Below, piece by piece: positions 1 through 7,487 of a DNA stretch of 9,656 nt; position 1 is the first letter of the stretch; the number at the start of each line of letters is the position of its first letter. The DNA comes from Nitrospirae bacterium RBG_16_43_11. GTDB lineage: Bacteria > Nitrospirota > 9FT-COMBO-42-15 > HDB-SIOI813. Both the position numbers and the translations under genes were made by a program. The notes under the pieces were generated by a model. The model had not been told where the DNA came from, ran no database searches, and saw nothing but the letters and a program-made list of their open reading frames with translations. The stretch is taken from positions 1 to 9,656 of the forward strand of contig MHEI01000095.1 of the NCBI GenBank assembly GCA_001805165.1, read 5' to 3'.

Positions 1-2499
1 ACCGAGGTCATGCCGGAGGAATTACTACTGTTAGAAAATGAATACCTGGCAAGAGCGACAGCTATAACTGTCAGGAAGACCGGGGCAGATAATTATGAAC
101 CTGGACGAGAGATGGTAAATGATGCACTGATGCTTACAGTAGTAGTGCCTGTAATGGCTGATCATAATGTTGTCGGGGCAATAATTACTGGCGACATAAT
201 GAACAATGACAACTTCATTCCCGATACAATCTCTTCAAAGATCCGTGATTCAGTGGTTACAATAACCCAAAATGGAGTCAGAATAGCTACAACCGTAATG
301 GCTGTGAGTAACGGGAAGGCAATTGGGACATTACTTTCTTCCAGGATAATGTCATATCTGAATCAAGGCAAAAGTTTCAGGGGCGATGCCCTGATAGATG
401 GGAAAAACTTCATAACCGCCTTTGACCCTATAAAAGATATCAAGGGCAATACCATTGGTTCTCTGTTTATCGGGGTGCCTGAATCCAAGTTTACAGATCT
501 CCACAGGGAAAACCTGTATAACATTTTATGGGCTCTTGCAGCCGGTATACTATTTGCCGGTGGATCTGCGATCATAGGAAGTGCACTTCTTGTCCGCCCC
601 CTTAATACGCTGGTTCAAAAGGCCTCCGAGATTGGCTCAGGAAACCTGGATATAGAGATATCCTTTCAAACTGACGAAAAAACAGATGATGAGGTATCAA
701 TACTTGCAAGGTCATTTAAATACATGCTGACTGGTTTGAAGGAGCGGAGCAGGGACCGTGAAATGCATCTCTCAGAACTACAGAAAAAGTCATTGGTGAT
801 TTCTACTGTCAATGAGAAGCTCCTTGCAACTAACCAGGAGCTTGAAGTTTCTCTGGAAGAGGCCCAGTCCCAGCAGGAAGAGCTTGAGTCTGCGAATGAG
901 GAGCTTATCATATTAAATGAAGAGCTTGAAAAGAAGTCGAATGACCTGTTTGACGCCAATATGAAAATCACGCAGGATGAAGAGAAATTAAAGCTGGCCA
1001 AGGATAAACTACAACTCATTTATGATGGAATAAATGATTATATATTTCTCCTTGAACCTGATTGTACTATTGTAGAGGTCAACAAGGCATTTCTTGACAA
1101 ATACGGATACAAAGAACGGGAAGTAATTGGTAAAAAGTGCTACAACCTTATTTATGGATGCAGTGATATTGAAAACGAGTGTGATGTATCCAAGGGCGCC
1201 AACATTGAAACACCATACAGGCACCGCACCTCCACAAAGGACAAGAGGATTGTAGAGAGATACGTCTTCCCCATACATGACAGCAGAGGTTATCTGGTCA
1301 ACAGGATTGAGTATGTAAGAGACATTACGGAGGAAATAACCCTGCGGGAACAGCTTGCCCAGGCCGAAAAACTCTCATCACTCGGCGAAATATTGTCAGG
1401 AATAGCTCACGAACTGAATAACCCGCTGACTGGGGTACTCGGATACTGTGAACTCCTGCAGGAGACGTCGCAGGATAAGAGCATAAAAGAGCAGCTCGAA
1501 AAGATTAATGATGCGGCTGTCAGGTGTAAAAAGATCATTGAAAACCTCCTGAGCTTTGCCAGACAGCGCAAGATTGAAAAAACCCAGTGCGATTTAAACG
1601 ATATTATTAAACGGACACTGGAACTGAAGGCATATCAACTGCGAATGGATAACATAGAGGTCTTTACGGATCTTTACCCCCATCTGCCATTCACAATGGC
1701 AGATGCGTACTCTATGCAGCAGGTCTTCCTTAATCTGATTAATAACGCCCATATTGCCATGGCAGATTCGAAAAGGCATGGGATTCTTTCCATTAAATCC
1801 GAACATGTAAATGGGATTATAAGGATTATATTTTCTGATACAGGGGTTGGCATCAGCGAAGAGAACCTCTCTAAAATCTTTAATCCGTTCTTTTCCACCA
1901 GGGAGGTTGGAAAAGGTACAGGGCTTGGGTTGAGTATCTCATACGGAATCATTCAAGAACACAACGGAAAGATTTATGCTGCAAGCAAACCAGATTCAGG
2001 TACATCCTTTTTTATCGAACTCCCCATTGGTCCTCAACAAGCAATTAATGTGTCTCCGTCAGCAGAAATAACCGGACACAACAATGACCCGGCGCTGTTT
2101 CAGACAAAAAAGAAGGCCATACTGGTAGTAGAGGATGAGTCTACTATCGCTGACATCGTAAAGACAGTTTTAGAGGGTATCGGTTTTGAGGCTGATACAG
2201 AAGAGAATGCATTATCAGCTATTGACAAATTACACCACAAAGATTATGACCTTATTATAAGTGACATGAGAATGCCTGACATGGACGGTAAGGGTCTGTT
2301 CCGGGTATTGCAAAAGAGTAAACCCGAAATGTTAGACAGGATAATTTTTATCACTGGAGATTTGGTAAATCCGGATACTAAAAAGTTCTTTGATGAATAT
2401 AAATGTAAATTCCTCGCAAAACCTTTTACCCCAACTGACATAAAAAAACTTGTTTCAGATTTCTTTGCATGTGATTATGACGGAGGCGGGGTTGCCTGA
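1..2499 (+). CDS. Hybrid sensor histidine kinase (Cache-HAMP-PAS-HisKA-HATPase-REC), 5' partial
   Basis: The reading frame is open from base 1 (three codons precede the first ATG at 10), so the N-terminus, with a first membrane helix, is probably upstream. Residue numbers count from that ATG. An extracytoplasmic Cache-like sensor remnant covers about 1-165 and a transmembrane helix about 169-195. HAMP follows at about 195-248, then a Glu/Leu-rich coiled coil at about 250-335 and a PAS domain at about 335-445. The kinase core has H467 as phosphoacceptor (AHELNNP), an N box around 575-579, G1 DTGVGI at 610-615 and G2 GKGTGLGLS at 634-642. The C-terminal receiver has acidic residues 708-710, phosphoacceptor D752 and K804. 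By family knowledge it autophosphorylates H467 and passes phosphate to D752; no DNA-binding output domain is present. The ligand is unknown. The stop lies 4 nt before tdh, which suggests a shared transcript. The architecture is clear; the specificity is not. Confidence 0.95.
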   Translation, partial: TEVMPEELLLLENEYLARATAITVRKTGADNYEPGREMVNDALMLTVVVPVMADHNVVGAIITGDIMNNDNFIPDTISSKIRDSVVTITQNGVRIATTVMAVSNGKAIGTLLSSRIMSYLNQGKSFRGDALIDGKNFITAFDPIKDIKGNTIGSLFIGVPESKFTDLHRENLYNILWALAAGILFAGGSAIIGSALLVRPLNTLVQKASEIGSGNLDIEISFQTDEKTDDEVSILARSFKYMLTGLKERSRDREMHLSELQKKSLVISTVNEKLLATNQELEVSLEEAQSQQEELESANEELIILNEELEKKSNDLFDANMKITQDEEKLKLAKDKLQLIYDGINDYIFLLEPDCTIVEVNKAFLDKYGYKEREVIGKKCYNLIYGCSDIENECDVSKGANIETPYRHRTSTKDKRIVERYVFPIHDSRGYLVNRIEYVRDITEEITLREQLAQAEKLSSLGEILSGIAHELNNPLTGVLGYCELLQETSQDKSIKEQLEKINDAAVRCKKIIENLLSFARQRKIEKTQCDLNDIIKRTLELKAYQLRMDNIEVFTDLYPHLPFTMADAYSMQQVFLNLINNAHIAMADSKRHGILSIKSEHVNGIIRIIFSDTGVGISEENLSKIFNPFFSTREVGKGTGLGLSISYGIIQEHNGKIYAASKPDSGTSFFIELPIGPQQAINVSPSAEITGHNNDPALFQTKKKAILVVEDESTIADIVKTVLEGIGFEADTEENALSAIDKLHHKDYDLIISDMRMPDMDGKGLFRVLQKSKPEMLDRIIFITGDLVNPDTKKFFDEYKCKFLAKPFTPTDIKKLVSDFFACDYDGGGVA

Positions 2500-2503
2500 G
2501 ACA

Positions 2504-3541
2504 ATGAAGGCCATACTCAAGGTTGGACCTCATCCCGGACTTGAGCTGGCGCCTGTAAGTATCCCCTCTGTTCACGATGATGAGGTACTTATAAAGACAA
2601 AGGCAGTGTCTGTCTGCGGAACTGACCTCCATATCTATAAATGGAACGACTGGGCACAGATGCGTATAAAGAGACTCCCGCTTATCCTGGGACATGAGTT
2701 TGCCGGTGAGGTAGCAGAGGTTGGAAGGTCAGTTAAGCATATTTCTGCTGGTGATTATGTATCGGCAGACAGTCATGTCGTGTGCGGCAGATGCCTCCAG
2801 TGCAGGATAGGACAACAGCATATATGCAATAATCTTGAGATACTTGGTGTGGACAGGGATGGCTGTTTTGCGGAGTACGTGGCCATACCTGCAAGAGGGG
2901 TATGGAAAAACGATCCTGGTGTACCAACCGAATATGCCTCAGTGCAGGACCCCCTGGGTAATGCCGTATATTGTACGCTTGTTGAACCGGTAGCAGGAAA
3001 ATCCGTATTAATAGTTGGCGACGGTCCAATAGGGCTTTTCTCTGCAGGCGTTGCGCGGGTTTCAGGTGCAAGCTGGGTCGGGCTAATCGGCCACCACCCA
3101 TCACGGATGGATGTAGCAAAAAAGATGGGGGCTGATTCTCTGTTCCATGGTGATGACGATGACATAGAGCAGAGGATTATGGATATTACCGATGGAAATG
3201 GTATAGATGTCGTACTCGAAATGTCCGGGAGTGAAAAGGGACTGAAACAGGGTCTGATGCTTTTGAGAAAAGGGGGGAGGATATCTTTATTTGGGCTTTT
3301 TCCGGCGCCAGTACAGATTAACCTTACAAACCAGATAATATTCAAAGGGATTACCATGTATGGGATAAATGGCCGTATTATATTTGATACATGGGAGCGT
3401 ATGCACAATCTGTTAAAGTCAGGCAGGCTTGATATATCTCCGGTGATTACTCACAGGCTGGCTTTTGATGACTATGAAAAGGCATTTGAGCTGCTGATGG
3501 AAAGACCGAAAAAGGCGGTGAAGGTAGTGCTGATGATGTAG
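2504..3541 (+). CDS. tdh: L-threonine 3-dehydrogenase (zinc-dependent, MDR family)
   Basis: Oxidises L-threonine to 2-amino-3-ketobutyrate with NAD+ in the cytoplasm; the next gene's product consumes this unstable intermediate. The 345-residue product matches the family length (E. coli Tdh 341). Visible signatures are the catalytic zinc site C38-G-T-D-L-H43 with GHE at 63-65, structural zinc cysteines C94, C97, C100 and C108, and the Rossmann motif GDGPIG at 172-177. The C-terminal part (FKGITMYGINGR at 280-291, then SPVITHR at 312-318) is also Tdh-like. I chose the ATG at 2504 because Tdh proteins begin at MKA-like sequence; in-frame starts at 2450, 2471 and 2477 would add residues overlapping the kinase gene. 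A GGAGG at 2482-2486 is rather far upstream (17 nt). One oddity is that the end of the second Rossmann strand reads IGHHPSR (195-201) and lacks the acidic residue that usually binds the NAD ribose. Confidence 0.93.
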   Translation: MKAILKVGPHPGLELAPVSIPSVHDDEVLIKTKAVSVCGTDLHIYKWNDWAQMRIKRLPLILGHEFAGEVAEVGRSVKHISAGDYVSADSHVVCGRCLQCRIGQQHICNNLEILGVDRDGCFAEYVAIPARGVWKNDPGVPTEYASVQDPLGNAVYCTLVEPVAGKSVLIVGDGPIGLFSAGVARVSGASWVGLIGHHPSRMDVAKKMGADSLFHGDDDDIEQRIMDITDGNGIDVVLEMSGSEKGLKQGLMLLRKGGRISLFGLFPAPVQINLTNQIIFKGITMYGINGRIIFDTWERMHNLLKSGRLDISPVITHRLAFDDYEKAFELLMERPKKAVKVVLMM

Positions 3542-3553
3542 AATAAAAAACTA

Positions 3554-4738
3554 ATGTATTCGCTTATCAAACAACATCTTCAACATGAACTTGATTCTAT
3601 AAAAGAGGCGGGGCTCTATAAGGAAGAACGCATCATTTCATCCCCTCAGGGTATCTTCATAGAGGTCAAAGGTAAACGCGTTCTTAATATGTGCGCAAAT
3701 AACTATCTTGGCCTCTCAAACCATCCTGCAATAGTTGCCGCTGGTAAAGCCGCTCTTGACAGATGGGGTTATGGAATGTCGTCAGTCCGTTTCATCTGCG
3801 GGACGCAGGATATTCACAGGGAACTTGAGCATAGGCTCTCTTCATTTCTCAAAATGGAGGATACAATCCTCTACACATCCTGTTTTGATGCTAATACAGG
3901 CTTATTTGAAACACTTCTTGACGAGCGGGATGCAGTAATAAGCGATGAATTAAATCACGCATCTATTATAGACGGCATCAGATTGTGCAAGGCAAAGCGG
4001 CTTCGGTTCAAGCACATGGATATGAATGATCTTGAACTTAAATTAAAAGAGGCAGATGATTCCAGATTCCGAATGATTGCAACGGACGGCGTCTTTTCTA
4101 TGGACGGAGATGTAGCGTCTTTGAGTGACATTTGTGTCCTGGCAGAAAGATATGATGCCATTGTAATGGTGGATGATTCTCATGCAACAGGCTTTTTAGG
4201 TCCTAATGGTAAGGGTTCAATAGAATATTGTGGTGTTGAGGGTAAGGTGGATATTATAACAAGCACACTTGGCAAGGCTATGGGCGGCGCAAGCGGCGGG
4301 TTTACGAGCAGTAAGAAGGAGATCGTCAGCTTCCTGCGCCAGAGATCAAGACCTTATCTGTTTTCCAATGCCCTTGCACCTATGGTGGTCGCAGGGACAT
4401 TAGAGGCGCTTAACATAATAGCGGAGGGCGCAGAGATTCGTCATAAACTGATGGATAACACAGAGTACTTCAGGAAAGGCTTAATGAGTATGGGATTCAA
4501 TGTTAGAGACGGGGTGCATCCAATTATACCTGTCATGCCTGGAGATGCAAAGATGGCAACAGGCATGGCGTCCTCCCTGTTTGAAGAAGGCATATACGTG
4601 GTCGGATTCAGTTATCCTGTGGTACCAAAGGGACAGGCACGAATAAGGGTGCAGATCTCTGCCGCTCATACCAGAGATAACCTGTATTTTGCACTGGATA
4701 AATTCAGGAAGGTGGGTAAGTCCCTGCAAATAATATAG
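3554..4738 (+). CDS. kbl: 2-amino-3-ketobutyrate CoA ligase (glycine C-acetyltransferase)
   Basis: A PLP-dependent alpha-oxoamine synthase that cleaves 2-amino-3-ketobutyrate with CoA to glycine and acetyl-CoA, completing threonine degradation begun by Tdh. The 394 residues are collinear with E. coli Kbl (398 aa), recalled from memory, over the whole length. The N-terminal block has CANNYLGL at 48-55 and SVRFICGTQD at 77-86. Next come DELNHASIIDG (131-141), containing the PLP-stacking histidine H135, and VDDSHATGF (206-214), whose D207 and H210 contact the cofactor. The Schiff-base lysine is K241 in TSTLGKAMGGASGG. RQRSRPYLFSN and the C-terminal YPVVPKGQARIR are diagnostic. It starts 12 nt after the tdh stop with only an A-rich leader and no good Shine-Dalgarno, so translational coupling to tdh is plausible. 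No lesion is seen. The specific assignment over KBL-like serine palmitoyltransferases or BioF rests on these motifs and on the tdh neighbour. Confidence 0.95.
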   Translation: MYSLIKQHLQHELDSIKEAGLYKEERIISSPQGIFIEVKGKRVLNMCANNYLGLSNHPAIVAAGKAALDRWGYGMSSVRFICGTQDIHRELEHRLSSFLKMEDTILYTSCFDANTGLFETLLDERDAVISDELNHASIIDGIRLCKAKRLRFKHMDMNDLELKLKEADDSRFRMIATDGVFSMDGDVASLSDICVLAERYDAIVMVDDSHATGFLGPNGKGSIEYCGVEGKVDIITSTLGKAMGGASGGFTSSKKEIVSFLRQRSRPYLFSNALAPMVVAGTLEALNIIAEGAEIRHKLMDNTEYFRKGLMSMGFNVRDGVHPIIPVMPGDAKMATGMASSLFEEGIYVVGFSYPVVPKGQARIRVQISAAHTRDNLYFALDKFRKVGKSLQII

Positions 4739-4752
4739 TTAATTTTTTTTTG

Positions 4753-4781
4753 TCATTCCCGAAGTGTTTAATCGGGAATCA
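4753..4781. repeat. Small palindrome between convergent genes (possible terminator)
   Basis: A perfect 8-bp inverted repeat (ATTCCCGA at 4755-4762, TCGGGAAT at 4772-4779) with a 9-nt loop sits in the 62-nt gap between the convergent kbl and cardiolipin-synthase genes. A run of nine T lies before the stem on the plus strand (4743-4751), and only TTTT follows it (4784-4787). Neither strand therefore has the textbook stem-then-U-tract, although a weak terminator for kbl is possible. The TCATTCCCG...CGGGAATC core resembles a palindromic repeat widespread between genes in many environmental proteobacterial and Nitrospirota-like genomes. Whether this is a terminator, a repeat or both cannot be settled from one copy. 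Confidence 0.5.
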
Positions 4782-4800
4782 GGTTTTATCAGGATGTTTT

Positions 4801-5973
4801 TTAGAGCCAGCGGCGGAGAAGCCACCCTGCTGATTCACAGAAATGTGAAGTAAACCCCCTTGCAGACCAGCGCCAATCGGTCACCTCATCCGCCTGGGTT
4901 AAATCCTCAAGAAATTGATTCCGGAGCTTACGGCATAATAAGCTGTCCCTTGTTATCATATTCAGTTCATAGTTAAGAAAGAAGCTGCGGTAGTCGAAAT
5001 TGGAGGAACCTACTGTACCCCACGAATTATCCACGACAATAGTCTTTGCATGCATAAGCCCTGGCTTGTATTCGTAAATGCGAACCCCTGCTTTCAAGAC
5101 AGTTGAATATAGATGACGCCCTGCCCAGTGTGCCAATGGGATATTGGACTTTGCCGGGACAAGGATACGCACATCCACTCCACGGCCGGCTGAATCATTC
5201 AGCGCCTTCATCGTCCTGTTATCTGGGACAAAGTAGGGGGTAGTCAGGTAAATAAAGTGCTTGGCACAGGCAAGCATGGCAGTGATAAAACAATTCAAAA
5301 GATACCTGCATTCAGCAGAATTGTTAGGCACCAGTACACTTGTTGTACCTCCGTTCTCAGGCATAGCCCAGTGGACCCTGCCATCCCAGAATGCGTAAAA
5401 CATCTCTGCAGCCTGCTGGGCAAGGGTATTTCCAAAACGGACATGTGCATCCCTCCATCGCTCCCTGCCAAAGATTGAATGTGAACTCTGGCGGTGAATA
5501 TTGAACCCGCCTAAGTATGCATCTGATTTATCCACAACAAGTAATTTGCGGTGATGACGGCGATTATATCTGAGGGGGTCGAACCAGGACCAGCGATTAA
5601 ACCACTTTACATGAACATTGTGCTCCCTTAAATATTTCCCTAACTTTAGCCCTCCTCTGAGAAGAGTACCCGCTGCATCAAGGTGGAGGAGGACTTCAAG
5701 CCCGGCACGGGCCTTCTCTGCCAAAGCCTCTGCAAATGTCCAACCCACTTCATCATTACCAAATATATAGCTTTCAAGGAGTATATTGTTCCTCGCATTT
5801 GAGATTGAACCAAGCATCGCTTCATAGAGTACATCACCTTCGGTAAAAAGGTGGAGGGAGTCACTGCCAGGCACCAATGCAGGGAGACACAGGCGTGGTT
5901 CAGAGTTGTAGAGCTGAATAAATTCAGCCTGTTTGTCGGAGGCAATACAATTGCCGGCTTTATCATTGTCCAC
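4801..5973 (-). CDS. cls: Cardiolipin synthase family protein (two HKD phospholipase D domains)
   Basis: A phosphatidyltransferase of the bacterial cardiolipin synthase group, which joins phosphatidylglycerol with another phospholipid at the inner membrane. The 390-residue product has both catalytic HxK(x)4D motifs: H141-K143-D148 (HRKLLVVD, followed by GGFNIH) and H308-K310-D315 (HAKTIVVD, followed by GSSNFDYRSFFLNYELN). The latter string is typical of cardiolipin synthases rather than nucleases. There are no N-terminal transmembrane helices, so it resembles ClsB/ClsC (E. coli ClsB about 413 aa) more than ClsA. The start is GTG at 5973: an in-frame stop (the TGA of the upstream gene, 5992-5994) lies seven codons before it, and the first internal ATG would remove about 52 residues. 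It follows the FAD gene after 18 nt and is probably co-transcribed. A ClsB-like exchange with phosphatidylethanolamine is possible but cannot be read from sequence. Confidence 0.88.
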   Translation of the reverse strand: MDNDKAGNCIASDKQAEFIQLYNSEPRLCLPALVPGSDSLHLFTEGDVLYEAMLGSISNARNNILLESYIFGNDEVGWTFAEALAEKARAGLEVLLHLDAAGTLLRGGLKLGKYLREHNVHVKWFNRWSWFDPLRYNRRHHRKLLVVDKSDAYLGGFNIHRQSSHSIFGRERWRDAHVRFGNTLAQQAAEMFYAFWDGRVHWAMPENGGTTSVLVPNNSAECRYLLNCFITAMLACAKHFIYLTTPYFVPDNRTMKALNDSAGRGVDVRILVPAKSNIPLAHWAGRHLYSTVLKAGVRIYEYKPGLMHAKTIVVDNSWGTVGSSNFDYRSFFLNYELNMITRDSLLCRKLRNQFLEDLTQADEVTDWRWSARGFTSHFCESAGWLLRRWL

Positions 5974-5980
5974 TCGGAAA

Positions 5981-5988
5981 TCCCACCC
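5981..5988 (-). promoter_or_regulatory. Ribosome binding site supporting the GTG start of the cls gene
   Basis: On the minus strand GGGTGGGA ends 7 nt before the GTG at 5973. It is an imperfect Shine-Dalgarno but well placed. A better AGGAGA overlaps the end of the preceding gene (5995-6000) but is 21 nt from the GTG, too far for normal use. Confidence 0.4.
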
Positions 5989-5991
5989 TAT

Positions 5992-7368
5992 TCATCTCCT
6001 GTGCAGGACTTCCCTGGCAGCGACGACACCGGATACAGATGCCTGTATAAGCCCGCGGGTTAAACCTGCCCCATCACCAATAGCAAAGAGGTTGCTGATC
6101 TTTGTTTCAAAGTTATCGGTCAGTTTTATCCTTACTGAATAGAACTTGGCCTCCACGCCATAAAGCAGCGTATCTCTTGAATAAAGACCCGGCGTAAGCC
6201 TGTCCATAGCCTCAAGCATCTCTAAAATGTCGCAAAAATACCTGTAGGGGATAACAAAACTCAGGTCACCTGGAGTTGCATCCAGTGTAGGACTTACGGT
6301 CCCCCTGCTTATCCTCTCACGGGTAGAGCGTCTCCCCTGCAACAGGTCACCAAGTCTCTGAACAATAATTTCTCCGCCAAGAATATTTGCAAGCCTTGCT
6401 ATATATTGCCCGTAGGCAATAGGTTCCTTAAAAGGTTCAGTAAACAAAGTGCTGACAAGTATGGCAAAGTTTGTATTATTTGACCGTTTCACTGAATAGC
6501 TATGCCCGTTAACAAGGCAGAGATCTCCATGATATTCACGCACAACTTCACCATATGGGTTCATACAAAAGGTCCTGACCTGATCATCAAATTGCCTGGA
6601 GTAAAATACCAATTTTGCCTCATATGCAAAATCTGTCAGCGATTTCATTATGGGGGCTGCTGTTTCTACCCTTACCCCTATATCCACAGGATTCGTCAAG
6701 GTCTCGAGACCAATCCGGCCTGCCTCCTTTTCAAGCCACTGTGCACCACTCCTGCCCGGGGCCAATATAACAAAATCTCCCATGATATCTTCGCCGGCAT
6801 CCGTCCTTACACCTGTAACATGACCGTTTTCGTATAGGACTTCAGTAACCGCTGTATTAAACTTCAGCGTAACCCTACTCTCCATCCCGGATAGAAATCC
6901 TCCAAGTACCTCAGCACATTTGTCAGTGCCAAGGTGGCGTATAGGAAAGGGGATAAATCTGAGCCCATGAATTGCTGCAGTATCCCCGAGGTCTTTAATC
7001 TTCTCTGTCTCTGTCCCGTGCAATTCCTCAGGGGCGCCAAATTTCAAGTAGATACCATCCACATATTCTATGAATGATTTAAGTTCTTCCACCTGCAGGT
7101 AATCCTTTAAAAACCCTCCAACCTCCGGTGAGAGGTTCAGCTTACCGTCGCTGAAGGCACCGGCGCCTCCCCAGCCGCAGGACAGGACATCAGGCCTGTT
7201 GCTCTTTGCCATATGCACGCCTGCCATTGTCATCCTGACACGATCTTCAAGACTTGCCCCCTTATCAAGCATGAGGACTTTAATGTCCCTGTTTGAGGAT
7301 ACCAGTTCCCATGCAGAAAAAATCCCTGCCGGCCCTGTACCCACTACTATTACATCAAACTTTTCCAT
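5992..7368 (-). CDS. NAD(P)/FAD-dependent oxidoreductase, COG2509-like
   Basis: A flavoprotein of the widespread but functionally undefined COG2509 family (uncharacterised FAD-dependent dehydrogenases). The 458-residue product starts directly with a FAD-binding Rossmann fold, DVIVVGTGPAG at 5-15, with an acidic residue at D35 ending the second strand (VLMLDKG). The family string CGWGGAGAFSDGKLNLS lies at 64-80, a second dinucleotide-fold element LAPGRSG at 202-208, and SRGTVSPTL at 354-362. The C-terminal FAD loop LFAIGDGAGLTRGLIQASVSG-like segment spans 427-447. No signal peptide or membrane helix is seen, so the protein should be cytoplasmic. The ATG at 7368 is fixed by the position of the Rossmann motif. 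The start lacks a Shine-Dalgarno and sits 2 nt from a perfect palindrome, which is unusual. The substrate is unknown and the cls neighbour does not reveal it. Confidence 0.85.
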   Translation of the reverse strand: MEKFDVIVVGTGPAGIFSAWELVSSNRDIKVLMLDKGASLEDRVRMTMAGVHMAKSNRPDVLSCGWGGAGAFSDGKLNLSPEVGGFLKDYLQVEELKSFIEYVDGIYLKFGAPEELHGTETEKIKDLGDTAAIHGLRFIPFPIRHLGTDKCAEVLGGFLSGMESRVTLKFNTAVTEVLYENGHVTGVRTDAGEDIMGDFVILAPGRSGAQWLEKEAGRIGLETLTNPVDIGVRVETAAPIMKSLTDFAYEAKLVFYSRQFDDQVRTFCMNPYGEVVREYHGDLCLVNGHSYSVKRSNNTNFAILVSTLFTEPFKEPIAYGQYIARLANILGGEIIVQRLGDLLQGRRSTRERISRGTVSPTLDATPGDLSFVIPYRYFCDILEMLEAMDRLTPGLYSRDTLLYGVEAKFYSVRIKLTDNFETKISNLFAIGDGAGLTRGLIQASVSGVVAAREVLHRR

Positions 7369-7370
7369 TA

Positions 7371-7417
7371 TAAATAGGGACAGCGCCCAATTATTAAATG
7401 GGCGCTGTCCCTATTTA
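7371..7417. repeat. Perfect 19-bp inverted repeat abutting the FAD gene start
   Basis: Arms 7371-7389 and 7399-7417 are exact reverse complements (TAAATAGGGACAGCGCCCA and its complement) around a 9-nt A/T loop. The GC-rich centre and A/T-rich ends give a strong hairpin. It lies between divergent genes, so it cannot be an ordinary terminator for either. In FAD-gene mRNA it would occupy the ribosome-binding region, ending 2 nt before the ATG. AATAGGGACAG-type sequences recall palindromes linked to REP-associated tyrosine transposases in environmental genomes (from memory, unverified). A non-autonomous repeat insertion is my preferred reading; a regulatory leader hairpin is the alternative. Confidence 0.8.
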
Positions 7418-7442
7418 ATAGTATCCAACCTTAGATTGTCAA
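7415..7442 (-). promoter_or_regulatory. Candidate sigma-70 promoter for the FAD gene
   Basis: On the minus strand a consensus TTGACA (7437-7442) is followed after 16 nt by TATTAA (7415-7420; 4 of 6 matches), or after 18 nt by TTAAAT (7413-7418). Transcription would begin near 7406-7408, inside the palindrome, giving an mRNA whose 5' end folds into the inner part of the hairpin. This is consensus matching only. Confidence 0.4.
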
Positions 7443-7464
7443 GGTGGGCCTCATATGGTATCCT
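7436..7464 (+). promoter_or_regulatory. Candidate sigma-70 promoter for the M56 peptidase gene
   Basis: TTGTCA (7436-7441; 5 of 6 matches) is followed after 17 nt by TATCCT (7459-7464; 4 of 6). Its -35 box overlaps the TTGACA of the opposite promoter. The start codon at 7488 would lie about 17 nt after the expected transcription start, with a weak GGGGA ribosome site at 7478-7482. The -10 match is modest. Confidence 0.3.
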
Positions 7465-7487
7465 AATTAAGTATCCCGGGGAATAAG

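Noticed and set aside
666..1019. Minus-strand frame giving a Ser-rich protein opposite the kinase coiled coil
   Set aside because: Ser/Phe-rich composition is the expected antisense of Glu/Lys-rich coiled-coil codons, so it is a shadow.
2450..2503. Upstream in-frame start for tdh giving 18 more residues
   Set aside because: The extra residues overlap the kinase gene and lie outside the normal Tdh N-terminus, which begins at the ATG at 2504.
2773..3408. A 211-codon open frame on the minus strand opposite tdh
   Set aside because: It is a shadow of tdh, whose plus-strand product matches a known enzyme over its full length. The antisense product shows no recognisable domain and no ribosome site was seen.
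4739..4800. A classic Rho-independent terminator for kbl or cls
   Set aside because: The long T run precedes rather than follows the stem on the plus strand, and the minus strand has an A run after it. I kept it as a palindrome with possible terminator function only.
5971..5994. Possible stop-codon readthrough fusing the FAD protein to the cardiolipin synthase (same frame, one TGA between)
   Set aside because: Sharing a frame happens one time in three by chance. A plausible ribosome site and GTG start exist, and both proteins are complete by family length.
7421..7476. Three direct copies of GTATCC (7421, 7458, 7471) upstream of the M56 gene
   Set aside because: Six-base copies with irregular spacing are too short to claim as an operator, and they do not resemble the TACA/TGTA pattern of BlaI sites.
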